DNA of 64,000 nt from JAVDCA01 sp035293985 (GCA_035293985.1 DATGLS010000040.1:1-64000), one strand, 5' to 3'. Positions 16,182 to 25,355 are shown, numbered from the stretch's first letter. Made by a program: numbers and translations. Notes: generated by a model from the letters alone, not told the origin.

Positions 16182-17249
16182 TCACATCACCGGCGCGATC
16201 CCCAGCTCCGTCGCCAGCGCATCCAAGCTCTTCTTCAGCGACGGCGGTAGCGGGATTCCATTCTTCATCCGGTCGAGCCGCTTCTCGTGGCTCTGCTCGC
16301 CCGGCAGCCAGATGCGCTCGACCCCGGGCAGGCGCTGCGACTGCCGCAGCGCGCGCACCATCGCGTCGACGCCGCGCTTGAACTCAGCGGCCGGCGCGAA
16401 CGCCTCGATCGAGAGCGCCACGATCGACTGGCCCGTGTTGGTGGCGCGGCCGAGCTCCTTGTTGAAATCGAAGATGTCGCGGCCGATGGCGGCGCGGTTG
16501 AGCGCGCCGGCGATGAGCGCGATCATCAGCGACAGCGCATAGCCCTTGTAGTCGCCGATCGGCAGCAGGTGGCCCTCGTCGGCGCGCTTGGGATCGGTCA
16601 GCGGCTTGCCCTCTTTGTCGATCATCCAGCCGACCGGCATCTCCTCGCCGCGCGAGGCCTTCAGCCGCACCTTGCCGTAGGCCGTGACGGTTGGGGCCAT
16701 GTCCATCACCACCGGCGGCTCGTCCAGCGCCGGCACTGCGACGGCGATAGGATTGGTCCCGAGCAGCGACTCGAGCCCGCCCCATGGCGGCAGGTGGTTG
16801 TTGCTGCCGACCGCGAAGTAGAGCCCGATCATATCGTGGGGGAGCGGCATCATCGCATAGAGCGCGGCCGGACCCGCATGGTTGCTCATGCGCGCCCCGA
16901 CCCAGCCGACCCCGGTCTGCTTCGCTTTGGCGATCGCGGTCTCGGCGGCGAATTTCATCACCAAGTGGCCCATCGCATTATCGCCATCGACCAGCGCCGT
17001 CGAGGTGCGCTCCGCGATCAGGCGGATATTCGGTCGCGCATTCACGCCGCCCGCCTTGATCCGCTTGCAGTAGGACGGCATGCGGAAGACGCCGTGCGTG
17101 TCGGAGCCGCGCAGGTCCGCCTCGGCGATGAGGTCGCCCAGGGTCCGGGCGTCGCCGTCGGGAAGGCCGGTGGCGCGAAACGCGCGGGCGATGAAGGCGC
17201 TCAGTGCGGACGCCGAAATGCGCGCTTGCTCGGTCGCGGTGGGTGCCAT
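16182..17249 (-). CDS. Ldh2/MDH2-type NAD(P)-dependent 2-hydroxyacid dehydrogenase
   Basis: Member of the malate/L-lactate/ureidoglycolate dehydrogenase family (355 aa), which has a non-Rossmann fold. Landmarks are the N-terminal SDTHGVFRMPSYCKRI, the MSNHAGPAALYAM segment, the cofactor region TNPIAVAVPAL with VVMDMAPT, and KGYALSLMI near the C-terminus. Reaction is oxidation of a 2-hydroxyacid (malate, lactate, sulfolactate or ureidoglycolate) with NAD(P); the exact substrate cannot be read from the sequence. ATG 17249 has AGGA about ten bases upstream; an in-frame ATG 16 codons earlier lacks support. It is transcribed away from htpG and appears to be alone. Confidence 0.85.
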   Translation of the reverse strand: MAPTATEQARISASALSAFIARAFRATGLPDGDARTLGDLIAEADLRGSDTHGVFRMPSYCKRIKAGGVNARPNIRLIAERTSTALVDGDNAMGHLVMKFAAETAIAKAKQTGVGWVGARMSNHAGPAALYAMMPLPHDMIGLYFAVGSNNHLPPWGGLESLLGTNPIAVAVPALDEPPVVMDMAPTVTAYGKVRLKASRGEEMPVGWMIDKEGKPLTDPKRADEGHLLPIGDYKGYALSLMIALIAGALNRAAIGRDIFDFNKELGRATNTGQSIVALSIEAFAPAAEFKRGVDAMVRALRQSQRLPGVERIWLPGEQSHEKRLDRMKNGIPLPPSLKKSLDALATELGIAPVM

Positions 17250-17341
17250 CGGGTCGTTTCCTGCAACGCCGGGGAGCCCGGCGGGTCGCGATGGCATCTG
17301 CCCTGGGGCAACGTCAAGCGGCTTGCCGCTGCTCGGGACGG

Positions 17342-17371
17342 TTGAAGCTTCCGCGCGGTTGCAACATATAT
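17342..17371 (+). promoter_or_regulatory. Sigma-32 (RpoH)-like promoter of htpG
   Basis: TTGAAG at 17342-17347 and CATATAT at 17365-17371 with a 17-base spacer, 43 bases before the htpG start. This fits the alphaproteobacterial heat-shock pattern (CTTGAA, 17 bases, CYTATNT) and suits the downstream Hsp90 gene. Confidence 0.5.
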
Positions 17372-17414
17372 CTCCCGTCCCTGACCTTCAGCGTATGAGC
17401 CCAAACGACCGACC

Positions 17415-19367
17415 ATGAGCACCGACACGGACACCGTTGCCCAGACCCACCCCTTCCAGGCCGAGGTGGCCGAGCTTTTGCGCCTGATGGTGCACTCGGT
17501 CTATTCCGAGACCGACATCTTCCTGCGCGAGCTGATCTCCAACGCCTCCGATGCCTGCGACCGGCTGCGCTACGAGGCGATCGCCAAGCCCGACCTGCTG
17601 GCCGAGGACTCGCGGCTCACCATCCGCATCCATCCGGACAAGATGGCCGGCATCCTGACGATCGCCGACAACGGCATCGGCATGGACCGCCAGGAGCTGA
17701 TCGACAACCTCGGCACCGTGGCGCGCTCGGGAACCCGCGCCTTCATGACCAAGCTCGCCGAATCGAAGGATGGCAATGCCCTGATCGGCCAGTTCGGCGT
17801 CGGCTTCTATTCGGCCTTCATGGTCGCGGACCGTATCGCGGTGACGAGCCGGCGCGCCGGATCAAGCGAGGCCTGGGTGTGGACCTCCGAGGGCGGGGCG
17901 GGCTTCGAGATCGCGCCGGCGACGTCCGAGCAGGCGGCGCGGGTGACGCGCGGCACCGAGATCGTGCTCCACCTCAAGGACGACGCCAAGAAGTACCTCG
18001 AGCCGCACGAGATCGAGCGCATCGTGCACACGTACTCGGATCACATCCTGTTTCCGATCGAGCTCGTCGCCAAGCCTGAACCTCTTTCCGAAGACAAATC
18101 CGCCGACAGGCCCGCCGAGGATAAACCAGCCGAGCCGCGCCAGATCAACAAGGCGAGCGCGATCTGGCAGCGGCCGAAATCCGAGCTCAAGCCCGAGGAC
18201 TATACCCAGGCCTATCACTCGGTCGCGATGGCGTTCGACGACCCGGCCATGACGCTGCACTATCGCGCCGAGGGCCGGCAGTCCTATGCGGTGCTGCTGT
18301 TCGCGCCCTCGCGACCGCCGTTCGATCTGTTCGATCCGTCGCGCAAGGGCCACATCAAGCTCTACGTACGGCGCGTCTACATCACCGATGATGCCGGGCT
18401 CCTGCCGTCCTATCTCCGGTTCATGCGCGGGGTCGTCGACTCCGAGGACCTGCCGCTCAACATCTCGCGCGAGATGCTGCAGAACAATCCGCAGGTCGCG
18501 CAGATGCGCAAGGCGCTCACCGGGCGCGTCATCACCGAGCTGGAAAACCTCGCCAAGGAGGAGAAGCCGGAGGCCTTCGGCAAGATCTGGGAGGCGTTCG
18601 GCGCCGTCATCAAGGAAGGCATTTACGAGGATTTCGAGCGGCGCGACGCGCTGCTCGCGCTCGCGCGCTTCACCACCACGACCGGAAAGCTGCGCTCGCT
18701 CGCGCAATACGTCGCCGACCTCAAGCCCAACCAGACCGACATCTACTACCTCGCGGGCGAAAGCCTCGATCGCCTCAAGTCGAACCCCAAGCTCGAGGCG
18801 GCCCGCGCGCGCGGCATCGAGGTGCTGCTGCTGACCGATCCGGTCGACTCGTTCTGGACCACCATGCCGATCGATTTCGGTGGCAAGCCGCTCAAGTCGC
18901 TGAGCCAGGGCGAGGTGAACTTCGATCTCGTTCCGCTGCTGGAACCCGACAAGAAGGGCGACGAGACGTCCGCCTCTGCCGCGGTCGACGACGCGGTCAT
19001 CATCGCGGCCGTCAAATCGGCGCTCGGCGAAAAAGTCTCCGATGTCCGAGCCTCACAGCGCCTCACCGACAGCGCCGCCTGCCTGGTCGCCGGCGGCAAA
19101 GGTCCCGACCGCGAGCTGGAACGCCTGCTCGCCCGCCAGGCGCGCGGCGGCGCCGGGACGAAGCCGATCCTCGAGCTCAACATGCGCCATCCGGTAGTGC
19201 GCGCGCTCGCCGACGCCAAGACCGCAGCGCGCGATGATGATGTCAACGATCTCGCCGCGATCCTCCTGGACCAGGCGCAAATCCTGGACGGCGAGGTGCC
19301 GCCCGACCCCGCCGCCTTCGCGGCGCGGCTCAATCGGCTTGTGGTGCGCGGGTTGCCGGCAGGCTGA
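17415..19367 (+). CDS. htpG: Molecular chaperone HtpG (Hsp90)
   Basis: Cytoplasmic Hsp90 of 650 aa. The GHKL ATPase domain is clear: ELISNASDACDRLR, DNGIGMDRQEL and IGQFGVGFYSAFMV. A charged linker (about 215-240, EDKSADRPAEDKPAE) leads to the middle domain with the conserved FMRGVVDSEDLPLNISREML, and then the dimerisation domain. It remodels client proteins under stress. The putative heat-shock promoter fits its role. The next gene starts 4 bases after its stop, so read-through into the epoxide-hydrolase-like gene is likely. Confidence 0.97.
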   Translation: MSTDTDTVAQTHPFQAEVAELLRLMVHSVYSETDIFLRELISNASDACDRLRYEAIAKPDLLAEDSRLTIRIHPDKMAGILTIADNGIGMDRQELIDNLGTVARSGTRAFMTKLAESKDGNALIGQFGVGFYSAFMVADRIAVTSRRAGSSEAWVWTSEGGAGFEIAPATSEQAARVTRGTEIVLHLKDDAKKYLEPHEIERIVHTYSDHILFPIELVAKPEPLSEDKSADRPAEDKPAEPRQINKASAIWQRPKSELKPEDYTQAYHSVAMAFDDPAMTLHYRAEGRQSYAVLLFAPSRPPFDLFDPSRKGHIKLYVRRVYITDDAGLLPSYLRFMRGVVDSEDLPLNISREMLQNNPQVAQMRKALTGRVITELENLAKEEKPEAFGKIWEAFGAVIKEGIYEDFERRDALLALARFTTTTGKLRSLAQYVADLKPNQTDIYYLAGESLDRLKSNPKLEAARARGIEVLLLTDPVDSFWTTMPIDFGGKPLKSLSQGEVNFDLVPLLEPDKKGDETSASAAVDDAVIIAAVKSALGEKVSDVRASQRLTDSAACLVAGGKGPDRELERLLARQARGGAGTKPILELNMRHPVVRALADAKTAARDDDVNDLAAILLDQAQILDGEVPPDPAAFAARLNRLVVRGLPAG

Positions 19368-19371
19368 TTTG

Positions 19372-20580
19372 ATGACCGACGCCGTCAATCCGCTTGCCCA
19401 CCTGCCGCCCTACGGCAACGGCACGCTGCCGCCGGAGATCCGCTCGCGCATGACCGCGGGTGTCAACGGCATGACGGTGCATATATTGGAAGCGGGCTTC
19501 GAGACGCCGGGACGGCCCGCGGTGCTGCTGCTGCACGGCTTCCCGGAGCTCGCCTATAGCTGGCGCAAGGTGATGCGGCCGCTCGCGGCGGCCGGCTACC
19601 ACGTAATCGCGCCCGATCAGCGCGGCTATGGACGCACCAGCGGCTGGGACGGCGCCTACGATGCCGATCCGGATCCCTTCCGCATCCTCAACATGGTGCG
19701 CGACGCCGTCGGGCTCGTGTTCGCGCTCGGCTATCGCGAGGTCGCCATGGTGGCCGGCCACGACGCGGGCTCGCCGGTCGCGGCGTGGAGCGGCGTGGTC
19801 CGGCCCGACGTCTTTCGCTCCGTCGTGATGATGAGCTCGCCCTTCGAGGGCGTGCCGCCGCTGCCGTTCAATACCGCGAACGGCGCCGCGCCGCCGCGCC
19901 GGCCGATCACAGATGAGGAGCTCGACGCCGAGCTCGCCAAGCTCGATCCGCCGCGCAAATACTATCAGCATCATCAGCGCACGCCCGGCGCCAACGACGA
20001 CATGCTGCACGCGCCGCAGGGCCTGCACGCCTTCTTCCGCGCCTACTACCACTACAAGAGCGCCGATTGGGCGGCGAACAAGCCGCATCCCCTGAAAGCG
20101 CGCACGGCCGCCGAGCTGGCGCAGATGCCGACCTACTACGTGATGAAGCGCGACAAGGGCATGGCGGCGAACGTCGCACCGTTCATGCCGTCGGCCGCCG
20201 AGATCGCGAACTGCAAGTGGCTGACCGATGCCGAGGTCGATGTCTACGTGACCGAATATGCCCGCACGCAGTTCACCGGCGCGCTGCAAGGCTACCGGGT
20301 GCGGCGCGGCGCCGATCCGAAAAGCATGGCGGAGATGCACACGTTCGCGGGCCGCACCATCGACGTGCCGTCGATGTACATTGCGGGCAAGAGCGACTGG
20401 GGCACCTACCAGACGCCGGGCGCGGCGGAGAAGATGCAGGCGAGCGCCTGCACCCGGATGGTCGGCTTCCACCTGGTCGACGGCGCCGGCCATTGGGTGC
20501 AGCAGGAGCAGCCGGACGCGGTGAGCGAGTTGCTGCTCGCGTTTTTGCGCGAGAGCAGGAGCGCCCGCAATCCGGATTGA
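19372..20580 (+). CDS. Epoxide hydrolase-like alpha/beta hydrolase
   Basis: Alpha/beta hydrolase of 402 aa with soluble epoxide hydrolase features: oxyanion motif HGFPE, nucleophile elbow GHDAGS (Asp as nucleophile), DQRGYGRTSG and a C-terminal catalytic His in GAGHWVQQEQP. A long cap (about 150-320) with several Tyr residues, some possibly proton donors, covers the site. Expected chemistry is hydrolysis of an epoxide, or possibly of a halogenated compound. ATG 19372 lies 4 bases after htpG. The last codons (NPD and stop) fall inside a dispersed repeat (20568-20646), so the C-terminus may have been trimmed or replaced by the repeat. Confidence 0.82.
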   Translation: MTDAVNPLAHLPPYGNGTLPPEIRSRMTAGVNGMTVHILEAGFETPGRPAVLLLHGFPELAYSWRKVMRPLAAAGYHVIAPDQRGYGRTSGWDGAYDADPDPFRILNMVRDAVGLVFALGYREVAMVAGHDAGSPVAAWSGVVRPDVFRSVVMMSSPFEGVPPLPFNTANGAAPPRRPITDEELDAELAKLDPPRKYYQHHQRTPGANDDMLHAPQGLHAFFRAYYHYKSADWAANKPHPLKARTAAELAQMPTYYVMKRDKGMAANVAPFMPSAAEIANCKWLTDAEVDVYVTEYARTQFTGALQGYRVRRGADPKSMAEMHTFAGRTIDVPSMYIAGKSDWGTYQTPGAAEKMQASACTRMVGFHLVDGAGHWVQQEQPDAVSELLLAFLRESRSARNPD

Positions 20581-20646
20581 GCGCAGCGAAATCCGGGATT
20601 CTCTTCGCGGCGGCCCCCGCTTTCCTTGCGCTCAAGCCGGCTACGC
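20568..20646. repeat. GGATTGAGCGCAGCGAAATCC dispersed repeat
   Basis: Family E here: GAGCGCAGCGAAATCCGGG near one end and TTGCGCTCAAGCCGGCTACG at the other, an imperfect inverted pair. It overlaps the stop codon of the epoxide-hydrolase-like gene. A second member is at 22500-22609. Confidence 0.65.
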
Positions 20647-20656
20647 TTCGTGCGCC

Positions 20657-21307
20657 TCAATGCGCTGCCAGATGCTGACGCACGATCTCGACCATGCGGT
20701 CTGCCGACGTGCCGGGCGGAAAGAAGCCGAGATACTCGCCGGACCGGCCCATCAGGTAGGTGAATCCCGTGTGGTCGATCAGGTAAACCCCACCGCCCTC
20801 GGGCTGATACTTGGCGTAGTAGGCCTTGTAGGCCTCGGTGACCGTCCGGATCTGAGCGGGCGTTCCGGTCAGCCCGATCAGGCGCCGATGGAATGCGGGC
20901 ACGTAGTCGGCGAGCACCTCGGGGGTGTCGCGGTCCGGATCGACCGAGATGAAGATCGGCTGGACTTCGTCGCCGGCAGCGCCCAGCCTGTCGATCGCAA
21001 GCCCGATCTGCATCAGGTCGGTCGGACAGATGTCGGGACAGGTCGTGTAGCCGAAATAGACGATCAGCACCTTGCCGCGAAAATCCTTGTCGGTCCGCGT
21101 GTGCCCGCTCTGATCGAGCAGCTCGAAGGGGCCGCCGACGTGGCCGCGGCCCCACATCAGATCGTCCATCAGGCGCGCGGCTCGCGCGGGATCGGGCTCT
21201 TGCGCATGCAATAAGGTGGCCGCCATCGCGATCAGCGCGACCGCCGCCGCGACGAGCGCGCGCGTCGCATGGGCGCGCGCTCCGGGCAGGCGCAGGCGGC
21301 GCGACAT
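20657..21307 (-). CDS. SCO1/SenC-type copper-binding thioredoxin-like protein
   Basis: Membrane-anchored or secreted SCO protein (216 aa). An N-terminal hydrophobic segment (ALVAAAVALIAMAATLL) is followed by a thioredoxin-like domain with the copper ligands: the CPDIC pair in TTCPDICPTDL and a distal His in DHTGFTYLMG. SCO proteins deliver copper to the CuA centre of cytochrome oxidase or act in thiol/redox control. ATG 21307 overlaps the stop of the upstream metallo-beta-lactamase gene (TGATG), so translation is coupled. An upstream in-frame extension overlaps that gene and is not SCO-like. No oxidase gene is nearby. Confidence 0.87.
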   Translation of the reverse strand: MSRRLRLPGARAHATRALVAAAVALIAMAATLLHAQEPDPARAARLMDDLMWGRGHVGGPFELLDQSGHTRTDKDFRGKVLIVYFGYTTCPDICPTDLMQIGLAIDRLGAAGDEVQPIFISVDPDRDTPEVLADYVPAFHRRLIGLTGTPAQIRTVTEAYKAYYAKYQPEGGGVYLIDHTGFTYLMGRSGEYLGFFPPGTSADRMVEIVRQHLAAH

Positions 21308-22422
21308 CACGCTCCGAACGTCAGCGTGGCGCCCGTCGATCCGACGAAAAGGCGGTCCGGCGCGATGCTGCGCATCGCCTCGACGAAGTTCTCGCCGCTG
21401 CAATGCATCGGCACGACGATGTCCGGCTTGAGCTCGACGATCTCGGAGACGACGTGGCGCGTGTAGTCCATCGGCGCCGGTCCGAGGTGGAAGCCGCCGA
21501 GCACGGCATGGATCTTGTCGACGCCCGAGGCTTCCTGCGCCTGCTTGACTGCGTTGACGATGCCGCGATGGCTGCAGGACGACAGCACCACGAGGCCACG
21601 ATCCTTCACGTGGAAGACGGTCGCGTGCTCGTGGTAGTGCTCATCGGGCACGGTTTTGCCCGCGAGCTCGGCCGGCGCGTAGTGCGAAGCGTTGCAGCCG
21701 AGCCCATCCGTCATCCCGAACTGCTCGAACGTATTGGGCAGGATCTTCTCGTCCGTTCGCCGCTTGATCTGTCCGGTCGTGAACGCGTGCCCGCCGATCA
21801 CCGTCGGGCTTTCGCACAGCACGACGGAGACCTTGTGCGCGGCGAGCGCGCGCCGGTCGAGATAGCCGAAATCGCTGAATACGCCGGGCGTTCCGGTCGG
21901 ACTCACCCGATGGCAGAAATTGTCCTCACCGCCGGCGTAGAGCTTGACGTCCGCCGGCAGCACGGAGCGGTACCTGTCGAGGAAACCGATCAGGCCGCCG
22001 TAATGATCGAAGTGGCCGTGGCTCACGATCAGCGCGTCGATCTTCCTCGGATCGGTGCCGAGCAGCTCGATGTTGTTGAGCAGCGCATCCGGCGTGTAGC
22101 CGTAGTCGAGCATGAAGCTGCGCATCTCGCCGCTTTTGCTGGATTGCGTGAAGTAGGACAGTCCCCACTGCGTGTGCAGCTCGCGGGTGTAGTCCTTGGC
22201 GCGAGGTGCCGGCGTGACCGCCATGCCGTTGAACGTCGAGGGGCGCAGGAAGATATTGTGCGTCGAGTCGACCAACACCTGCACCGACAGCGTGTCGACG
22301 ACGGGCGCCCGGATCGGCGCCGCGTCGGCGAGCTCGACGCACACGAAGCCGCTGGCCGCGGCAGCTCCGGCGAGCGCAGCCGACCTCTTGAGAAAATCGC
22401 GACGTGCAATTTTGTCGTTCAT
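21307..22422 (-). CDS. Tat-exported metallo-beta-lactamase-fold hydrolase
   Basis: Protein of 371 aa with a twin-arginine signal (ARRDFLKRSAALAGAAAASG), then a metallo-beta-lactamase fold with the dinuclear site motif SHGHFDHYGG near residue 137, a later SSCSHRG and a C-terminal PMHCSG. It resembles the 7,8-dihydropterin synthase-like branch of the superfamily (long insert, Cys-His late motifs). Substrate unknown. ATG 22422 is chosen because GGGAGG lies just upstream and the Tat signal begins at once. Coupled by a TGATG overlap to a SCO copper protein, which suggests an exported metal- or redox-related job. Confidence 0.83.
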   Translation of the reverse strand: MNDKIARRDFLKRSAALAGAAAASGFVCVELADAAPIRAPVVDTLSVQVLVDSTHNIFLRPSTFNGMAVTPAPRAKDYTRELHTQWGLSYFTQSSKSGEMRSFMLDYGYTPDALLNNIELLGTDPRKIDALIVSHGHFDHYGGLIGFLDRYRSVLPADVKLYAGGEDNFCHRVSPTGTPGVFSDFGYLDRRALAAHKVSVVLCESPTVIGGHAFTTGQIKRRTDEKILPNTFEQFGMTDGLGCNASHYAPAELAGKTVPDEHYHEHATVFHVKDRGLVVLSSCSHRGIVNAVKQAQEASGVDKIHAVLGGFHLGPAPMDYTRHVVSEIVELKPDIVVPMHCSGENFVEAMRSIAPDRLFVGSTGATLTFGA

Positions 22423-22499
22423 GCAAACCTCCCGTGCGATCTGAATTGCGCGACGGTGCACCACTTCAGCCCGCTCGGCAAGCTGGGGTAGTGACACGT

Positions 22500-22609
22500 A
22501 GTGCAGCGTAGCCCGTTTGAGCGCAGCGAAATGCGGATTTTTGTTCGCGGCGACGGAACCCCGGCTTTCGCTTCGCTCGAGCCGGCCTTCAAACGCTGCC
22601 TACGGATAT
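22500..22609. repeat. Dispersed repeat, family E second copy
   Basis: Begins CGTAGCCCGTTTGAGCGCAGCG and ends with a complementary GCTCGAGCCGGCCTTC...CTACGG arm. It overlaps the last codons and stop of the patatin gene (stop at 22600-22602), as the first copy does with the epoxide-hydrolase-like gene. Confidence 0.65.
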
Positions 22610-23844
22610 GGATCGCGCTGATGCCCGGCCATCACCAGGTTGAGCTCCGGCATCTCCTTCGGCGAATTGCCGTGCAGCTCGACCGGCTCGGGCTTCTCGT
22701 GCCGGACGAGCTTGTCGTGCATCACGTCGAACACCCGCACGCCGACGTCGCGCGCGGCCGGCGCGAGCCAGGGCGATTCCTGCAGCGTGGTGTGCGCATC
22801 GGATAGTCCCGCCTCCCAGCGCGCCAGCATGGTGGGGCGGCTGAACTCGAAATCCTTGGCGCCGCCCAGCGGCTCGCCCGGCCGATAGACCAGCGTCGCG
22901 ATGTCCATCTCGGTGACGCAGCCGTGCGCATAGAGGCGCTTGGCCTCCGGCGTGTCGGCGATCTCGGGCGGCAGCAGCTTGTGCAGCTCGTTGATCACGT
23001 GGCGCACGTTGTGGCGCTCGCGCAGCGCCTCCGTGACGATCCGCGTGCGGCTCGAGTAGCGGATGTCCTTCTCGCGCTCGTTGACCTGGTCGAGGTTGGT
23101 CGGCACGAAGCCGTTCGCGTGGAAGACGTCGACCTGAAAGACCAAGCGGCTGCGGCGCGGGTAGTAATCGACCATGTATTGCAGCGGCGTGTTGGAGAAG
23201 AGCCCGCCGTCCCAGTAGAGCTCGCCGTCGATCTCGACCGGGGGGAATCCGGGCGGCAGCGCCCCGCTCGCCATCACGTGCTCGGGACGGATTTTGATCT
23301 TCGCGCTGTCGAAATAGGCGAAATAGCCGGTGCGCACGTTGACGGCGCCGACGCTCAGGCGGGTCTCGTGACCGTTGATGCGGTCGAAATCGATCAGCCG
23401 CTCGAGCGTGCCACGCAACGCGCTGGTGTCGTAGTAGCTCAGGAATTTGGTGGGCGAAAAGAAGTCCTGCGGACCGCGCGGCACGAAAAATCCCGGCTGG
23501 CCGAACAGGACGGACGCGATCGCGCTCGCATTGTGCTGCCAGGTCGCGATCGGGCCGTCCGGCGGCGACGGCCACAGGCTGGTCGGCGCCGTGATCTCGT
23601 CCCAGAAGGCGCGCAGGCGTGCGACGCGATCCTTCGGCGCATTGCCGGCGATGATCGCCGCATTGATCGAGCCGATCGAGATGCCGGCGACCCAGTCGGG
23701 AAGATAGTCCGAGGTCGCCAGCGCCTCGTAGACGCCCGCCTGGTAGCTGCCGAGCGCGCCGCCGCCCTGGAGCACGAGGCCGATCTTCTTGTCGTAGGAC
23801 GCCGGTCGTGCCGGCGGGACGCCTTTGGGAATTGCGTCGGTCAT
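22600..23844 (-). CDS. Patatin-like phospholipase with DUF3734-type C-terminus
   Basis: Ser/Asp-dyad lipid acyl hydrolase (414 aa). The patatin core shows the glycine-rich oxyanion loop GGGALGSYQAG, the nucleophile motif GISIG (Ser near residue 60) and the catalytic DGG in ELYWDGGLFSNTP (near 215). A C-terminal region of about 130 residues matches the DUF3734 extension seen in rhizobial homologues. Likely role is phospholipid or polyhydroxyalkanoate-related lipid hydrolysis; there is no signal peptide, so it is cytoplasmic. ATG 23844 follows GGAGG; an upstream extension of 60 codons is repeat-like and rejected. It is divergent from the CoA-transferase at 24048. Confidence 0.87.
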   Translation of the reverse strand: MTDAIPKGVPPARPASYDKKIGLVLQGGGALGSYQAGVYEALATSDYLPDWVAGISIGSINAAIIAGNAPKDRVARLRAFWDEITAPTSLWPSPPDGPIATWQHNASAIASVLFGQPGFFVPRGPQDFFSPTKFLSYYDTSALRGTLERLIDFDRINGHETRLSVGAVNVRTGYFAYFDSAKIKIRPEHVMASGALPPGFPPVEIDGELYWDGGLFSNTPLQYMVDYYPRRSRLVFQVDVFHANGFVPTNLDQVNEREKDIRYSSRTRIVTEALRERHNVRHVINELHKLLPPEIADTPEAKRLYAHGCVTEMDIATLVYRPGEPLGGAKDFEFSRPTMLARWEAGLSDAHTTLQESPWLAPAARDVGVRVFDVMHDKLVRHEKPEPVELHGNSPKEMPELNLVMAGHQRDPYP

Positions 23845-24047
23845 GAAAGCCTCCGCCTGACGTGCTGACGGTGTGCGCATCTGGTGTGGCAAATAGTGGA
23901 CCGCTTTGCGTGCGCCATGCCGGCTTTGCGGCCCGGCGCATGGCGGGCCTGCGCGTGACGGCCTCTCGTAGCCACTTGATTCGGTAGCCCTTCCCGGGGC
24001 ATTCCGGTATCCCACAAGCCGCAAAACCCGTTCGGGAGACGTCCGTC

Positions 24048-25232
24048 ATGCCGATACCCAGGGCCTCGAAGGCCCTTTCGCGTTTCACGGTCCTCGATCT
24101 CACCCGCGTGCGGTCGGGGCCGACCTGCGTGCGCCAGCTCGCCGACTGGGGCGCCAACGTCATCAAGATCGAGATGCCGCCGCAGATCGAGTCGGGCGAG
24201 GGTCTGGGCGGCCCGCGCGACGGCTCGGACTTCCAGAACCTGCACCGCAACAAGCGCAGCATGACGCTGAACCTGAAGTCGCCCGAAGGCGTCGCGGTGC
24301 TCAAGAAGATGGTCAAGAAGGCCGACGTGGTGGTGGAGAACTTCCGCCCCGACGTGAAGCGCCGCCTCGGCATCGACTACAAGGACCTGAAGAAGGTCAA
24401 CCCGAAGATCGTCTACGGCAGCATCTCGGGCTTCGGCCAGGACGGCCCCTACGAGAACCGTCCGGGTTTCGATCAGATCGCCCAGGGAATGGGCGGGCTG
24501 ATGTCGATCACGGGTCTCCCCGGCCAGGGCCCGGTGCGGGTCGGCATCCCGATCGCCGATCTCACCGCCGGTCTTTTGTGCGCGACCGGGATCCTGGTCG
24601 CGCTGCTCGAGCGCGAAGAATCCGGCAAGGGCCAGCACGTGACGACGTCGTTGCTGCAGGCGCAGATTTTCATGCTCGACTTCCAGGCTTCGCGTTACCT
24701 CGTCAACGGCGAGGTGGCGAAGCAGGCCGGCAACAACCATCCGACCAGCATCCCGACCGGCGTGTTCAAGACCTCCGACGGCCACATCAATATCGCGGCG
24801 GCCGGCGGCAAGATCTGGGATCGCACCTGCGAGGCGCTCGAGGCGCCCGAGCTCGCGAAGCGGCCCGAATACGCGACCGCCGCCGAACGCTCGAAGCACC
24901 GCGACGCGCTCAATGCCGAGATCGAGGCGATCACGGCCAAGCGCTCGAGCGCCGAATGGATCGAGCGCTTCAACAAGATCGGCGTGCCGTGCGGGCCGAT
25001 CTACTCGATCGATCAGGTCTTCGCCGACCCGCAGGTGAAGCACCTCGGCATGGCGGCGCCGGTCAAGGGCAGCAACCTCACGCTGGTCAGCCAGGGCATG
25101 ATGTTGTCGCGCACGCCGAGCAAGCTCGTCGCGCCGCCGCCGGCGCAGGGTCAGCACACAAATCAGGTGCTCGAGGAATTCGGCTACACTCCGAAACAGA
25201 TCAAGGCACTGCGCGAAGCGAACGCGATTTGA
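24048..25232 (+). CDS. CaiB/BaiF family (type III) CoA-transferase
   Basis: 394 aa. Family III CoA-transferase, which moves CoA between carboxylic acids through an Asp-anhydride intermediate. N-terminal signature TVLDLTRVRSGPTCVRQLADWGANVIKIE; catalytic Asp within RPGFDQIAQGMGG (about residue 146); GxGQHVTTSLL and KTSDGHINIAAAGG follow. It is intact and of normal length. The next genes encode a crotonase, an MmgE/PrpD protein, an SDR and an amidohydrolase on the same strand, suggesting a catabolic pathway that activates an organic acid to its CoA thioester. The natural substrate is unknown. Confidence 0.9.
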   Translation: MPIPRASKALSRFTVLDLTRVRSGPTCVRQLADWGANVIKIEMPPQIESGEGLGGPRDGSDFQNLHRNKRSMTLNLKSPEGVAVLKKMVKKADVVVENFRPDVKRRLGIDYKDLKKVNPKIVYGSISGFGQDGPYENRPGFDQIAQGMGGLMSITGLPGQGPVRVGIPIADLTAGLLCATGILVALLEREESGKGQHVTTSLLQAQIFMLDFQASRYLVNGEVAKQAGNNHPTSIPTGVFKTSDGHINIAAAGGKIWDRTCEALEAPELAKRPEYATAAERSKHRDALNAEIEAITAKRSSAEWIERFNKIGVPCGPIYSIDQVFADPQVKHLGMAAPVKGSNLTLVSQGMMLSRTPSKLVAPPPAQGQHTNQVLEEFGYTPKQIKALREANAI

Positions 25233-25252
25233 CGATCGACGCAGCACACACG

Positions 25253-25355
25253 CGTCATTGCGATGCGTGCGAGGCACGCGAAGCAATCTCGTTCCGCACG
25301 CATATGACTCGCGGATCGAGGGCGCTTCGTCGGCCTTCGGCCTCCTCGCAATGAC
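25253..25355. repeat. CGTCATTGCGAxG terminal-inverted-repeat element
   Basis: Family A here: CGTCATTGCGA at one end, CTCGCAATGAC at the other, with GAAGCAATC near the first arm and CTTCGTCGGC...GGCC in the middle. Lies between the CoA-transferase and crotonase genes. Other copies at 48114-48216 and 62383-62463. Confidence 0.75.
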
